Shown: positions 45,544 through 54,817, counted from the first letter of the stretch. The stretch: DNA of 64,000 bases from Anaerostipes butyraticus (GCF_016586355.1 NZ_BLYI01000006.1:186001-250000); one strand, 5' to 3'. Made by a program: numbers and translations. The notes: generated by a model from the sequence alone, not told the origin.

Positions 45544-45648
45544 GTTTTAACTTTACACTGTTTAAGAAGAATCTAATTCCCGATTCCTTCGATAAATGAT
45601 AATATTTTAACGAAGTTAGTTGTTATCGTTTAGAAGAAAGAGGAATGA

Positions 45649-46408
45649 ATGATGGAGAAAAAAGTAGTTATTATAACCGGAGGAAGCGCCGGAATCGGAT
45701 ATGCGGCCGCAAAATTATTTCTGGAGAAAGACTGCCGGGTGGTAATTTTAAGTACCAATGAGGAAAAAGGCCTTCGTGCGCAGGAAAGACTTTCTGAATT
45801 CGGGGAAGTGACCTGGAAACACTGCTGCGTGCAGGATTATGAAGAGTGCAGAAAAGTGGTAGATGAAACGATGGATACATATGGCCGTATTGATGTATTA
45901 GTCAATAATGCCGGAGTTGTAAGCAGGAGAGAAAGTTTTTTCAAAGCAGATATGGAAGATATCCGGAGAACGATGGATATTAATGTCATGGGGACGATTC
46001 ATATGATACATGCCGTGAGTAAATATATGGCGGATCAGCAGAAAGGTACGATCGTAAATATTGGCTCTATCTGCGGAACTATGGCAAACTCCGAATCCGT
46101 AGGATATCATGCTTCCAAAGGAGCGGTAGAAATGGTAACGAAGAGTCTGGCCAGAGAATTGTCAGGCTATGGAATCAGAGTGGTATGCGTATCACCAGGC
46201 TGGGTCAGAACGGAGATGATTGATGATACGGTAGCTAAAATTGGAGCTTCCCTTCATATGAAAGGCCGGATTGTAGAGCCGGAAGAGATTGCCGGCGTCG
46301 TTTTATCTGATGACTCTCGATGAGGCGTCTGCGGTAAATGGAACGACGGTAATGGCAGATGACGGATATTCTGCGTTCAAAGGAATTGACGGGGGACAGC
46401 GTTTATAA
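45649..46408 (+). pseudogene. Short-chain dehydrogenase/reductase with C-terminal frameshift
   Basis: An SDR with intact cofactor and catalytic parts: VVIITGGSAGIGYAAAKLF (NAD(P) site), VNNAGVVSRR, IVNIGSICGTMANSES and YHASKGAVEMV (Tyr-x3-Lys). After EPEEIAGVVLS the frame meets a stop at 46323. The expected SDR ending (MTLDEASAVNGTTVMADDGY, then SAFKGIDGG) continues in another frame to 46408. A two-base loss near 46309 explains this. The truncated product of 224 residues lacks the substrate/tetramer end and is probably inactive or unstable. Confidence 0.85.
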
Positions 46409-46421
46409 CCTCAATAATGGA

Positions 46422-46452
46422 AGGGCAGATTCGACGGGTCTGCCCTGTTTTA
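46422..46452 (+). terminator. Terminator between convergent SDR and LysR pseudogenes
   Basis: AGGGCAGA / TCTGCCCT (8-base stem, 9-base loop) followed by GTTTTAATT. Confidence 0.75.
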
Positions 46453-46458
46453 ATTCAT

Positions 46459-47310
46459 CTAAAAATAAGATAAAAAATGAGTGACGGCCGGAGACGGATT
46501 TTTCCTGCAGACCGCGCCGACAGGTCCGGCAGGCAGATCAGAAGGGACTACGGTAAGAAAGGACTGGTACTGGCTGCTCCAGCGGGAGTGAATCGCGAAA
46601 ATATCATCTGTCAGCAGGACTTTGGAGCGGATGGACATATCGTATTCGCTGTCCAGCACCTGTATGCGGCTGGAGACGGCAGACAGCTGCTGGTGGAAAG
46701 GATATTTCATATAATAATAATTTCCGCATAAGATAGAACCATCTGTCAGATCATCGGCTTTAAGAAGGCTGCGGTCCGCAAGCGGATGTTCCGGCCTCAT
46801 GCAGAAACTATAGGTGTCTTCAAATAGTTTGGTGAAGATCAGATCCCCCAGACATTCTTTCCGTGGTTCTGCGAGAATCGAACAGTCAGCCTTTCCGCCT
46901 GCGATTTTAGCAATATGCTCGTTGTACGGCATCGGAAGAAATGTAACGGCAGTGTTTGGAAAATCTTGTAAGAAGGTTTCATATGCTTTCAGGATAAATG
47001 GCGGAAATTGTTCCGGAGGATATGCGATTGTGAGAGAATCATTTTCTGTCCGGCTGATTTCACGTCCCCGGGCACAGGCGTCTTCATAAGTCTGCAGGAT
47101 TTCTCTGGAAGCGTCATAAAAGATCCCGCCTGCAGGCGTCAGGGAAATTCCCTGGTGTGTGCGGTAAAATAATGGGAACCCGATATTTTTTTCCAGTAAA
47201 TTGATCTACTGCACCAGAGCCGGAGTGGAAATAAAAGCGGCCTGTGCCCCTTTGGAAAAACTTCCGGAATCGGCTGCCAGAAGAAAAGAATGTAATTGAC
47301 GGTCGTTCAT
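46459..47310 (-). pseudogene. LysR-family regulator with an in-frame stop
   Basis: On the minus strand a single frame of 284 codons encodes a complete LysR protein: MNDRQLHSFLLAADSGSFSK starts the helix-turn-helix, and the effector domain follows to 46459 (DCSILAEPRKECLGDLIF, RPEHPLADRSLL). The only defect is a TAG codon at 47206-47208, where the family has a Gln in the ALVQQINLLE recognition segment; a CAG to TAG change would do it. The N-terminal 34-residue fragment cannot bind DNA, so the gene is a nonsense pseudogene unless the stop is suppressed. It faces the broken SDR gene, its probable former target. Confidence 0.85.
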
Positions 47311-47350
47311 GTGTAAATACCTCCATGTCTGCATTATATCATATTATCTC

Positions 47351-47381
47351 TTGACCTGTACGCTGCGTACAGGTTTATATT
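47351..47381 (+). promoter_or_regulatory. MerR-type promoter with palindromic operator
   Basis: TTGACC (47351-47356), a 19-base spacer and TATATT (47376-47381). The spacer is filled by a perfect palindrome, CCTGTACGC-T-GCGTACAGG (47355-47373). The over-long spacer and centred dyad are the hallmark of promoters activated by MerR proteins through DNA distortion; here the regulator's own gene follows. Confidence 0.9.
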
Positions 47382-47404
47382 AAAACTGTAAGGAGGTTCA
47401 GGAT

Positions 47405-48301
47405 ATGAGATTAAATGAAGTTGTGAGAAAAGTAGATCTCAGCAAACGAGCAGTAAAATATTATGAAGAAAAAGGTCTGCTGAAAGTTAAGAAAGACAGC
47501 AATGGATACCGTAACTATACCCCGGAAGATGTTAAGATACTGGAGAAGATTTCTTTGTACCGGAAACTTGGAATCGGAATCAGAGAGATAAAAATATTGT
47601 TGGAAGAAGGGGATGACAGACTGCTTGATCAGATCAGCAGCGAAAAGGAACAGGAAATCCGGAAGCTGACCGTTCAATGGGAAGAATTAAAGAAATATAT
47701 TCAGACAAAAGAAATAGAAAGTGTCTGCAGCGTAATTGATTATAAGACCATAGGAGAAAAACTGAAAGATATGTTTCCGGGGTTCTATGGGTACTATTTC
47801 CTGCATCATTTTCTTCCGTATTTGCAGATTCCAATGGAAACAAAGGAGCAGAAAGAAGCATATGATCGTATTGTGGATTTTTTAGACAATGCTGATATTA
47901 AAATTCCGTTTTTTATGAAAGTGAGTTCTTATATCATGTACCGTTTTTTGCCGAAACCATCGCTGGATACCATGATAAAAAAGATGGACGATCAGATCAA
48001 AGATTATTTGAATCCCACAGAGGAATCATATGAGAAGTTGAAAAAACAGACAAAGCAGAATGTGAAAATGAAAAACAGCTTTTTCTTTCGATATCATCCG
48101 GCATTCATATCCCAGCGCCGCTTTATGAAACGGCTCCAGGATTGTGGATATAATGATATTTTTCTTCCGGCCATGATGGAATTATCCCCAAAGTATAAGG
48201 AATACAGGGAGGCGCTGATGCAGATCAATGACAGAATCTGCAGAGACCTGAATCTGTATTATGATTCAGATTTTCAGTTAAGGATGAAAAAAGGCAGTTA
48301 A
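47405..48301 (+). CDS. MerR family regulator with large C-terminal domain
   Basis: A 298-residue regulator. The N-terminal winged helix is typical (EVVRKVDLSKRAVKYYEEKG, then GYRNYTPEDVKILEKISLYR), followed by the dimer helix and a helical C-terminal domain of about 180 residues with many aromatic residues (MFPGFYGYYFLHHFLPYLQI) that I do not recognise; it may bind a hydrophobic or peptide ligand. An AAGGAGG ribosome site precedes the ATG. Its promoter has a MerR operator, so it almost certainly activates itself. Confidence 0.9.
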   Translation: MRLNEVVRKVDLSKRAVKYYEEKGLLKVKKDSNGYRNYTPEDVKILEKISLYRKLGIGIREIKILLEEGDDRLLDQISSEKEQEIRKLTVQWEELKKYIQTKEIESVCSVIDYKTIGEKLKDMFPGFYGYYFLHHFLPYLQIPMETKEQKEAYDRIVDFLDNADIKIPFFMKVSSYIMYRFLPKPSLDTMIKKMDDQIKDYLNPTEESYEKLKKQTKQNVKMKNSFFFRYHPAFISQRRFMKRLQDCGYNDIFLPAMMELSPKYKEYREALMQINDRICRDLNLYYDSDFQLRMKKGS

Positions 48302-48344
48302 GACAAGTGATCTTCGCCTTTTCAAATCAGATTTTATGTCAGGG

Positions 48345-48373
48345 TTGTTTTTTTCGACAAAAATCGGTATGAT
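48345..48373 (+). promoter_or_regulatory. Promoter of the ABC-permease-like gene with possible 0A box
   Basis: TTGTTT (48345-48350), a 17-base spacer and TATGAT (48368-48373). A TGTCGAA heptamer (minus strand, 48353-48359), matching the Spo0A box core, sits in the spacer; chance occurrence is possible. Confidence 0.5.
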
Positions 48374-48410
48374 ATGACATAAACAATAGGATTTTGGAAA
48401 GGATATTATA

Positions 48411-49763
48411 ATGAACGAAACATTTTATCAATTGATGTGGTTTTTTGTACTGTATTCGTTTCTGGGCTGGCTGTTTGCCACGGCGGCAGCGGCAGTAAGA
48501 ACGAAGAAGTTCGTTGATGTTGGTTTTTTGTATGGACCTTATTGCCCTTCGTACGGAGTCAGTGCCGTAGTATTTACGATTTTTCTGTCAGAATTAAGAG
48601 AAAGCGTTTTTTTCCTGTTTCTCGGAGGAGCGATTCTGTCCTTTGTCATGACATTTTTCACAGGATTTTTACTGGAAAAGATTTTCCATCATAAATGGTG
48701 GGATTATTCCAGGAGAAAATATCATTTCAGCGGATATGTCAATCTTCCTTATACAGCCCTTTGGGGCGCCTTGGCGGTTCTGATGATCCGGGTGGTTAAT
48801 CCTATATTGAAAGATGCGACTTTACTGATTCCGAAAACGATCGGAGGGATCCTGCTGATCATTCTTGGAGTGGTTCTTATCATTGATCTGGCGGGTACAG
48901 TAACAGGAATCCTTAAGATCAAGTCCCATATCCGTAAATTGTCACTGGTATATCAGGTGTCAGAGAATCTTCAGAAGACAGCGGATATGATGGGAGAAGG
49001 CGTTACAAAATGGATATTGAAGCATCTTGAAAAGGCCTATCCTCTGCTGGATGTCAGGACAATTCTGAAGGCAAAACTGGAGAGAGAGAAGGAAATCAAA
49101 AAGGCAGAAGCAGAAGCGGATGTTTTTGCGGCGGGATGCGGCTTTTACAAGCTGGTCTGCATCTTTTTCCTGGGAGCCTTTCTTGGAGATGTGATAGAGA
49201 CGATCTTCTGTTATATGAAGTACGGCGTTATTATGAGCCGCAGCAGTGTTGTGTTCGGACCATTCAGCATTGTATGGGGATTTGGCTGCGTGCTTCTGAC
49301 AGCAATTCTCTATCAGTACCGAAACCGAAGTGACCGTTTTATTTTTATTTACGGAACGCTGCTGGGAGGAGCTTATGAGTATATCTGCAGTGTCCTCTCC
49401 GAGATGGTTTTTGGGACTGTGTTCTGGGATTACAGTAAAATTCCATTTAATCTGGGCGGCAGAATTAACCTTCTGTATTGCTTTTTCTGGGGATTCGCTT
49501 CTGTAATCTGGATGAAAGGTCTTTATCCGTTTTTTTCAAAATGGATTGAGAAGCTGCCGAAAAAAGCGGGGAAAATCCTTGCGTGGGGATTCCTTATTTT
49601 CATGACGCTTGACATGGCGCTGTCAGGACTTGCCATGTCAAGATATTCGGAAAGACACATCCAGGGGAAAAAAGCGGAAAACCGGATGGAACGATTTTTG
49701 GATGACCATTTTCCTGATAAACGGATCAAAGAGATTTATCCTCATGTAAAAATTGTAAAATAG
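48411..49763 (+). CDS. Putative ABC-transporter permease-like membrane protein (CmpB family)
   Basis: A 450-residue membrane protein with two related halves, each with about four helices: YSFLGWLFATAAAAVRTKKF and WWDYSRRKYHFSGYVNLPYT in the first, VFWDYSKIPFNLGGRINLLY and FFWGFASVIWMKG in the second. The repeated W-DYS...N-G-(Y/R)-x-N-L motif marks the ABC_trans_CmpB family common in Lachnospiraceae, of unknown substrate. No ATPase gene is nearby. It ends one base from the convergent LysR gene. Confidence 0.85.
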   Translation: MNETFYQLMWFFVLYSFLGWLFATAAAAVRTKKFVDVGFLYGPYCPSYGVSAVVFTIFLSELRESVFFLFLGGAILSFVMTFFTGFLLEKIFHHKWWDYSRRKYHFSGYVNLPYTALWGALAVLMIRVVNPILKDATLLIPKTIGGILLIILGVVLIIDLAGTVTGILKIKSHIRKLSLVYQVSENLQKTADMMGEGVTKWILKHLEKAYPLLDVRTILKAKLEREKEIKKAEAEADVFAAGCGFYKLVCIFFLGAFLGDVIETIFCYMKYGVIMSRSSVVFGPFSIVWGFGCVLLTAILYQYRNRSDRFIFIYGTLLGGAYEYICSVLSEMVFGTVFWDYSKIPFNLGGRINLLYCFFWGFASVIWMKGLYPFFSKWIEKLPKKAGKILAWGFLIFMTLDMALSGLAMSRYSERHIQGKKAENRMERFLDDHFPDKRIKEIYPHVKIVK

Positions 49764-49764
49764 A

Positions 49765-50655
49765 TCATGAAAAGTCCTGGCATTTTACATACTGAATAAA
49801 ATCCTGAAAGGCAGATTTCAGGGGATTATCTTTCCGATATACAATATAAAAAGACCGATGGATGCCGGATTCCAGAGGGAGGGTCAGTATGACTCCCTGG
49901 GCTTCCAGATCTTTTACCGCATATTTGGAAAGAATGGAAATCCCCATGCCGTTTTGGATCATTCGCTTAGTGGATTCCAGATCATTGGTTCGCGCGATGA
50001 CATTTAAGTTTTCGGGAGAAAGATGAATGGAATCCAGATACAGGTCAGCAGCTTTTCTTGTTCCGGAACCCTGTTCTCTTAAGATAACAGGTTCTTTCAG
50101 GATTTCCTGTATGGGAGGATTCTGGTTTAACAAATGAAAATAGTACTGGTTCGCCGGTAGGGCAAGAACCAGATCATCTTTACAAAATGGCAGGAAGACG
50201 CACTTTGGTGTGTCTTCTTTTTTTCCGATGAAACCAAGTTCCAGAGATCCGTCCAGTATTTTTTCCAGGATTTCCCCGCTGTCACCCTGCTGGATATCGA
50301 AAAAGGTATGAGGATGAGAATCGTGGAAGCCCCGAAGAAGTCTGGGAAGAAGATATCCGGAAGGAATTGTGGAAGCTCCGATGCGCAGTATGGTTTCAGA
50401 AGGGGCATTTAGGGCTTCCAGGGCGGCCTCTCTCATTTCCAGTATGGAGTTTGCATATCTCAGGAAGGTACAGCCGTCCGGAGACAGCTCCACAGATTTT
50501 GTGGAGCGGATAAACAGTGGCTTTTGAAGTTCTGATTCCAGATTTTTAATATGAGAGCTTACCGTAGACTGAGACAAAAACAGGTGTTTTGCGGCTTTTG
50601 AGAAACTTTTTGTCTCAGCGACAGCAAGAAAAATTTCTAAATGACGAAATTCCAT
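49765..50655 (-). CDS. LysR-family regulator of the adjacent reductase/selenium cluster
   Basis: A 296-residue LysR-type activator. The N-terminal helix-turn-helix is MEFRHLEIFLAVAETKSFSK with AAKHLFLSQSTVSSHIKNLE; the C-terminal effector domain includes LELGFIGKKEDT and NGMGISILSKYAVKD. Upstream in-frame starts exist, but the ATG at 50655 has AAAGGAG at good spacing. It diverges from the activase gene across a shared operator, which strongly suggests that it controls that operon. Confidence 0.9.
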   Translation of the reverse strand: MEFRHLEIFLAVAETKSFSKAAKHLFLSQSTVSSHIKNLESELQKPLFIRSTKSVELSPDGCTFLRYANSILEMREAALEALNAPSETILRIGASTIPSGYLLPRLLRGFHDSHPHTFFDIQQGDSGEILEKILDGSLELGFIGKKEDTPKCVFLPFCKDDLVLALPANQYYFHLLNQNPPIQEILKEPVILREQGSGTRKAADLYLDSIHLSPENLNVIARTNDLESTKRMIQNGMGISILSKYAVKDLEAQGVILTLPLESGIHRSFYIVYRKDNPLKSAFQDFIQYVKCQDFS

Positions 50656-50689
50656 AACAGAAAATCTCCTTTGCATATGGTTTTCTTTT

Positions 50690-50718
50690 ATTGTAATCCT
50701 ATTTATCGATTTTATCAA
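50690..50718 (-). promoter_or_regulatory. Promoter of the LysR gene
   Basis: On the minus strand TTGATA (50718-50713), a 17-base spacer and TACAAT (50695-50690). The LysR operator arms overlap it, implying autorepression. Confidence 0.7.
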
Positions 50719-50735
50719 TTAATAGAATCGATAAA
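50702..50735. promoter_or_regulatory. LysR operator, long inverted repeat
   Basis: Perfect 10-base arms TTTATCGATT (50702-50711) and AATCGATAAA (50726-50735) separated by 14 bases; a further half-site CGATAAA lies at 50746-50752, nearer the rightward promoter. This recognition/activation layout is typical of LysR proteins. Confidence 0.75.
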
Positions 50736-50768
50736 ACGAATAACACGATAAAAGGAAGATGAAAGACA

Positions 50769-50777
50769 TGGTATAAT
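50769..50777 (+). promoter_or_regulatory. Extended -10 of the activase operon
   Basis: TGGTATAAT with no recognisable -35 box, as expected for a promoter that needs an activator such as the divergent LysR protein. Confidence 0.6.
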
Positions 50778-50825
50778 GGTTTTAAAAAGAAATATATCAG
50801 TGAGTGCTGAAAAGAAAGGCAGAAT

Positions 50826-51599
50826 ATGAATTATATCGGAATAGATATCGGATCAACCTGTGCAAAAACAGCGGTTTTAGATGAAAATGCGGAGATTTTG
50901 TATACATTTGTTCTTCCTACAGGGTGGAGCAGTTTCGAGACAGTCACCAGGATTGAGGAAGCGCTTATGTGTCAGGGAATAGACTTAAAACAATCGCTGT
51001 GTGTCTCGACCGGGTACGGGAGAGAAGCTGTTGAAGCAGCACAGAAGAAAGTAACGGAAATTACCTGTCATGCAAAGGGAGCGGCAGTTCTGTTTGGAGA
51101 AGAGCCAATGAATCTGATTGATATTGGCGGTCAGGATACCAAAGTAATTTCCTGTACAAAAGGCAGAGTGGAAGAATTTTTTATGAATGACAAATGTTCG
51201 GCTGGAACCGGGAAATTCATTGAGATCATGGCAAACAGACTGGAACTGCCTATTGATCAGATGGATTCGGCCGCCAGAAACCGGACGGAGGAACTAAAAA
51301 TAAGTTCCATGTGCACTGTGTTTGCGGAGTCTGAGATTGTTGCGCTGATCGGAAAAGGAACCTCAAAAGAAAACATTGCCTGGGGTGTTCTGGATTCTGT
51401 TGTCAGAAAAGTGAAGCAGGAATATGCAAAACTTGGAGATGGTGACCGTCCGGTGTTTCTTACCGGAGGGCTTTGTGAAAATCAATATTTAATAGAACTT
51501 TTATCTGCACAGCTGGGCAGGGAGGTCCGTTCTCACGCCCTGGCAAGATATGCAGGCGCGGTTGGAGCAGCGGCGGCAGCCCTTAAAATGGAAAAGTAA
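50826..51599 (+). CDS. 2-hydroxyacyl-CoA dehydratase-type activase (BadF/YjiL family)
   Basis: A 257-residue ATP-dependent activase of the ASKHA fold. It starts [20 protein letters not shown] (phosphate 1 site), has [23 protein letters not shown] (phosphate 2), and the [4Fe-4S] cysteines in [16 protein letters not shown] and [13 protein letters not shown]. It would inject one energised electron into its partner reductase, encoded by the next gene 11 bases away. This is the E. coli YjiL arrangement. Confidence 0.92.
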   Translation: MNYIGIDIGSTCAKTAVLDENAEILYTFVLPTGWSSFETVTRIEEALMCQGIDLKQSLCVSTGYGREAVEAAQKKVTEITCHAKGAAVLFGEEPMNLIDIGGQDTKVISCTKGRVEEFFMNDKCSAGTGKFIEIMANRLELPIDQMDSAARNRTEELKISSMCTVFAESEIVALIGKGTSKENIAWGVLDSVVRKVKQEYAKLGDGDRPVFLTGGLCENQYLIELLSAQLGREVRSHALARYAGAVGAAAAALKMEK

Positions 51600-51610
51600 A
51601 GGAGAAAAAG

Positions 51611-52768
51611 ATGGAAGAAATAAAACTGCCCAAAGATTTTGTTACATATCCAGAGGCAAGGAAGAAGGCTTTTTTAAGTCTCAAAAAGTTAAAAGAAGAA
51701 GGACGCAGAATTGTGGGAGTATTTTGTACTTATACGCCATGGGAACTGATTGAGGCAGCTGATGCAGTCGCAGTCGTATTATGCGGAATTGGAGAAGAGA
51801 ATATCCCGGCAGCGGAAAAGAGACTGCCGAAAAATCTGTGTCCTTTGATTAAAGCAAGTTATGGTTCCGCGGCAACGGACCGCTGTCCGTTTTTCTATTT
51901 TTCGGATATGGTGCTGGCAGAAACAACCTGTGATGGAAAGAAGAAAATGTATGAGCTGATGGGAGAGCTGAAACACTGTCATATTATGCAGCTGCCTCCG
52001 GGAGCAGGAGGAAAAGGCGCGCTGGAGTTTTGGAAGGCGGAAGTGGAAAGTGTAAAAGAAGATCTGGAAGATTTTTATGGGATCAAGATTACAGAAGAAA
52101 AACTTCGTGCGGCAATCCGTTTAAGAAACCGGGAAAGAAAAGCAATTCTTGATTTTTATGAAGTTGGACGTCTGAAGCCGACGCCGATTTCCGGATACGA
52201 ACTGAATACGGTCGTTACATCCAATGATTATGCCTTTGATATAGAAGAAAAGATCAAGTATCTGGAGCAAAGAACCAGGGAATTAACAGATCTTTATGAA
52301 AAGGAATATAAAGGGAAAAAATCGAGACCGAGGATTCTGATCACGGGATGTCCAACGCATGGAGTGATTGACAAAGTAATCAGACGGATTGAGGAATTAG
52401 GCGCAGATGTTGTCGGCTTTGAGAACTGCTGTGGTCCGAGAGAAAAGAAGGATCCAATCGATGAAGAAAAAGACCCGATTACCGCAATTGCAGAAAAATA
52501 TCTGCGGGTAAACTGTTCTGTGATGAGTCCTAATCCGGGCCGTTTTAAAGCCATGGGAGAACAGATTGATGAATATCAGGCGGACGGAGTGATTGAAGTG
52601 CTGCTGCAGGCCTGCCATACGTTTGCCATCGAATCGGACGCGGTAAAACGTTTTGTCACAGAGGAGAAAGATATTCCATATCTGGCAATTACAACAGATT
52701 ATTCTATGACGGACCAGGGGCAGATTGATACCAGGATCGGAGCATTTATTGAACTGCTGGACAGCTGA
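51611..52768 (+). CDS. Double-cubane-cluster type 2-hydroxyacyl-CoA dehydratase family reductase (YjiM-like)
   Basis: A 385-residue single-subunit member of the HgdB/YjiM family. Conserved cysteines occur in [67 protein letters not shown] and [10 protein letters not shown], the type of set that holds a double-cubane [8Fe-9S] cluster in DCCP. Unlike true dehydratases it has no second subunit gene. The physiological substrate is unknown. It is followed 43 bases later by selD, which is unusual. Confidence 0.87.
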   Translation: MEEIKLPKDFVTYPEARKKAFLSLKKLKEEGRRIVGVFCTYTPWELIEAADAVAVVLCGIGEENIPAAEKRLPKNLCPLIKASYGSAATDRCPFFYFSDMVLAETTCDGKKKMYELMGELKHCHIMQLPPGAGGKGALEFWKAEVESVKEDLEDFYGIKITEEKLRAAIRLRNRERKAILDFYEVGRLKPTPISGYELNTVVTSNDYAFDIEEKIKYLEQRTRELTDLYEKEYKGKKSRPRILITGCPTHGVIDKVIRRIEELGADVVGFENCCGPREKKDPIDEEKDPITAIAEKYLRVNCSVMSPNPGRFKAMGEQIDEYQADGVIEVLLQACHTFAIESDAVKRFVTEEKDIPYLAITTDYSMTDQGQIDTRIGAFIELLDS

Positions 52769-52811
52769 TCGATCGGCTTTATGACTGGAAACGAAAGAAA
52801 GAAGGAGAAGT

Positions 52812-53846
52812 ATGGGAGAGAAGATTGTTTTTTGCAAAGGCGGCGGATGCACGGCAAAACTTGGAGCAGGCATTTTAAACAGAGTTCTGGAAAAACTGCC
52901 GAAGGGTCCGAAAGATGAAAATCTTTTGATTGGCTATGACAGCAGAGATGATGCGGCGGTTTATAAAGTGTCGGATGATACTGCTTTTGTTCAGACATTG
53001 GATTTTTTTCCTCCGATGGTAGATGATCCGTATACTTTTGGCCAGATTGCGGCTGCCAATGCCCTGAGTGATATTTATGCCATGGGCGGTGAAGTGAAAA
53101 CAGCGCTGAATATTGTATGTTTTCCCGAGACTATGGATCTTAATATTCTGGGAGAAATTATGAGAGGCGGATCAGAGAAAGTCATAGAAGCGGGCGGAAC
53201 TCTGGCAGGAGGCCATTCCATTCAGGATTCAGATGTAAAATATGGTTTGTCAGTGACCGGGCTGGTTCATCCGGATCGGATTTATTCCAACAACGGAGGA
53301 TATCCTGGAGATGTGCTGATTCTGACGAAGAAATTAGGTGTGGGAATTGTCTGTACGGCCAGCCGGGTGCAGGAAGCAAAAGAAGAAGATATGAAGGAAG
53401 CAGTCAGCTCCATGATCCAGCTGAATAAATATGCTTCTGAAATCTGCAGAAAATATGAGATTCATGCATGTACAGATGTAACCGGTTTCAGTTTTCTGGG
53501 GCATCTGCATGAAATGCTGGATGGACGTTTGTCTGCGGAAGTGATTGCAGAACAGATTCCGGTGATTTCCGGCGCGGCTGATTATGCCAATGAATTTCTG
53601 CTGACGGCGGCAGGACAGCGCAATCGCAATCATGTAGGACCATATGTGGAGTTTGAACATGTTCCGTTCGCCATGGAAGAAGTGCTGTTTGATCCTCAGA
53701 CTTCGGGAGGACTTCTGATCGCTGCGGCGCCGGATCAGGCGGAGAGACTTCTGGTGGAACTGAGAGAAGCCGGACTTCCGGCATCGGCAGTGGGAACATT
53801 AACAGAGAAAAAGGAAAAAGAAATTTATGTCCGCGGTCAGCGGTAG
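52812..53846 (+). CDS. selD: Selenide, water dikinase
   Basis: A 344-residue PurM-superfamily enzyme that makes selenophosphate from selenide and ATP. The catalytic N-terminal motif is [10 protein letters not shown], with Cys (not selenocysteine) and Lys three residues later. [26 protein letters not shown] and [18 protein letters not shown] carry the metal/ATP ligands, and [11 protein letters not shown] lies near the end. No selA, selB or selC is seen in the window, so it may serve the cofactor-selenium or tRNA-selenouridine route rather than selenoproteins. Confidence 0.95.
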   Translation: MGEKIVFCKGGGCTAKLGAGILNRVLEKLPKGPKDENLLIGYDSRDDAAVYKVSDDTAFVQTLDFFPPMVDDPYTFGQIAAANALSDIYAMGGEVKTALNIVCFPETMDLNILGEIMRGGSEKVIEAGGTLAGGHSIQDSDVKYGLSVTGLVHPDRIYSNNGGYPGDVLILTKKLGVGIVCTASRVQEAKEEDMKEAVSSMIQLNKYASEICRKYEIHACTDVTGFSFLGHLHEMLDGRLSAEVIAEQIPVISGAADYANEFLLTAAGQRNRNHVGPYVEFEHVPFAMEEVLFDPQTSGGLLIAAAPDQAERLLVELREAGLPASAVGTLTEKKEKEIYVRGQR

Positions 53847-53858
53847 AAAGGAAAGATT

Positions 53859-54479
53859 ATGATAAAGGTAAATGCCATTGGAGATGCATGTCCGATCCCT
53901 GTAGTGAAAACAAAAAATGCAATTAAAGAGTTAAACGGTCCTGGAACGGTGGAAGTTCTGGTAGACAATGAGATTGCGGTTCAGAATCTTACGAAAATGG
54001 CCGTTCAGAAAGGATACGAGATTCAGTCTCAAAAGCTGGAAGAACAGAAATATCAGGTAATCATGACAGTGGGAGAAGGCGGAGAAGGTATGGAAAAGCA
54101 GGAAGATACCGCAGAAGAAACCGTGTGCATTCCAGACAGCCGAAACCATAAAATTGTTGTGATTTCTTCTGGCAGGATGGGAGAAGGGAACGATGAACTG
54201 GGAGAAGTTTTAATGAAGGGATTCATTTATGCTTTAACTCAGCAGGATGAACTGCCGGAGACTATTTTGTTTTACAATGGAGGAGCGCCTTTTACCTGTG
54301 AGGGCTCTCCGGCTCTGGAAGATCTGAAGCAGCTGGAAGCTCAGGGAGTGGAAATCCTGACCTGTGGAACCTGTCTGAATTATTATGGGCTGTCAGAGAA
54401 ATTAAAGATCGGCGATGTGACCAATATGTATGTGATTACCGAAAAGATGATGCAGGCGGATTCCATCATCAAACCGTAA
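53859..54479 (+). CDS. yedF: Selenium-metabolism protein YedF
   Basis: A 206-residue two-domain protein. Residues 1-70 are a TusA-like domain with the CPxP motif (GDACPIPVVKTKNAI); residues 95-200 are a DsrE/F-like domain with EILTCGTCLNYYGLSEKL. YedF is found beside selD in genomes that use selenium and is thought to carry or deliver reduced selenium. It starts 12 bases after selD. Confidence 0.92.
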   Translation: MIKVNAIGDACPIPVVKTKNAIKELNGPGTVEVLVDNEIAVQNLTKMAVQKGYEIQSQKLEEQKYQVIMTVGEGGEGMEKQEDTAEETVCIPDSRNHKIVVISSGRMGEGNDELGEVLMKGFIYALTQQDELPETILFYNGGAPFTCEGSPALEDLKQLEAQGVEILTCGTCLNYYGLSEKLKIGDVTNMYVITEKMMQADSIIKP

Positions 54480-54491
54480 GGAAGGAAGAAC

Positions 54492-54728
54492 ATGCGGAAG
54501 AAAAGAGAACAGCTGATCATTACATTTTCCACTACAACAGAGGCCATGAGGATGGAAAAATTCTGTCAGGGACAGGATCTCCCGGGAAGAATCATTCCCC
54601 TGCCGTCAGAGATTTCTGCAGGATGCGGTCTGGCGTGGAAAACAGATCCGGATCAGAAACCGGTTTTTTTAGAAAAATTACGACAGGCAGGAATCGAGTG
54701 GGATTCCATGATTGTTTTAAAGATTTAA
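54492..54728 (+). CDS. DUF3343 protein, putative Se/S carrier
   Basis: A 78-residue small protein with the DUF3343 pattern: LIITFSTTTEAMRMEKFC and IIPLPSEISAGCGLAWK, with the conserved Cys in SAGCGLAW. Members sit with selD and yedF in selenium-cofactor loci and are proposed to carry selenium or sulfur. A GGAAGGAAG ribosome site precedes it. A terminator follows at 54778. Confidence 0.88.
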   Translation: MRKKREQLIITFSTTTEAMRMEKFCQGQDLPGRIIPLPSEISAGCGLAWKTDPDQKPVFLEKLRQAGIEWDSMIVLKI

Positions 54729-54777
54729 AGTCGGATTCACAGGGGGTTTTTCAAAATTAGGAAATGTACGTCGGATA

Positions 54778-54813
54778 TCTCCAGCTTTTACGAAGGCTGG
54801 GGGTATTTTTTTC
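54778..54813 (+). terminator. Terminator of the reductase/selenium operon
   Basis: CTCCAGCTTT pairs with AAGGCTGGGG (G-T pairs allowed) around a 4-base loop, then TATTTTTTT. Confidence 0.85.
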
Positions 54814-54817
54814 GACA
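54811..54817 (-). promoter_or_regulatory. Possible Spo0A (0A) box upstream of spo0A
   Basis: TGTCGAA on the minus strand, core of the 0A box, about 75 bases upstream of the spo0A promoter. It partly overlaps the end of the terminator. Autoregulation of spo0A is known in other spore-formers. Confidence 0.45.

Noticed and set aside
45570-45640. CGATAA...TTATCG inverted repeat upstream of the SDR pseudogene as an operator
   Set aside because: The arms are six bases in AT-rich DNA with 27 bases between them, not distinguishable from chance.
50826-54728. A selenocysteine codon (in-frame TGA) in the reductase/selenium operon
   Set aside because: Each gene has a continuous frame of normal family length, and SelD has Cys at its catalytic position. 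No in-frame TGA extension was needed.
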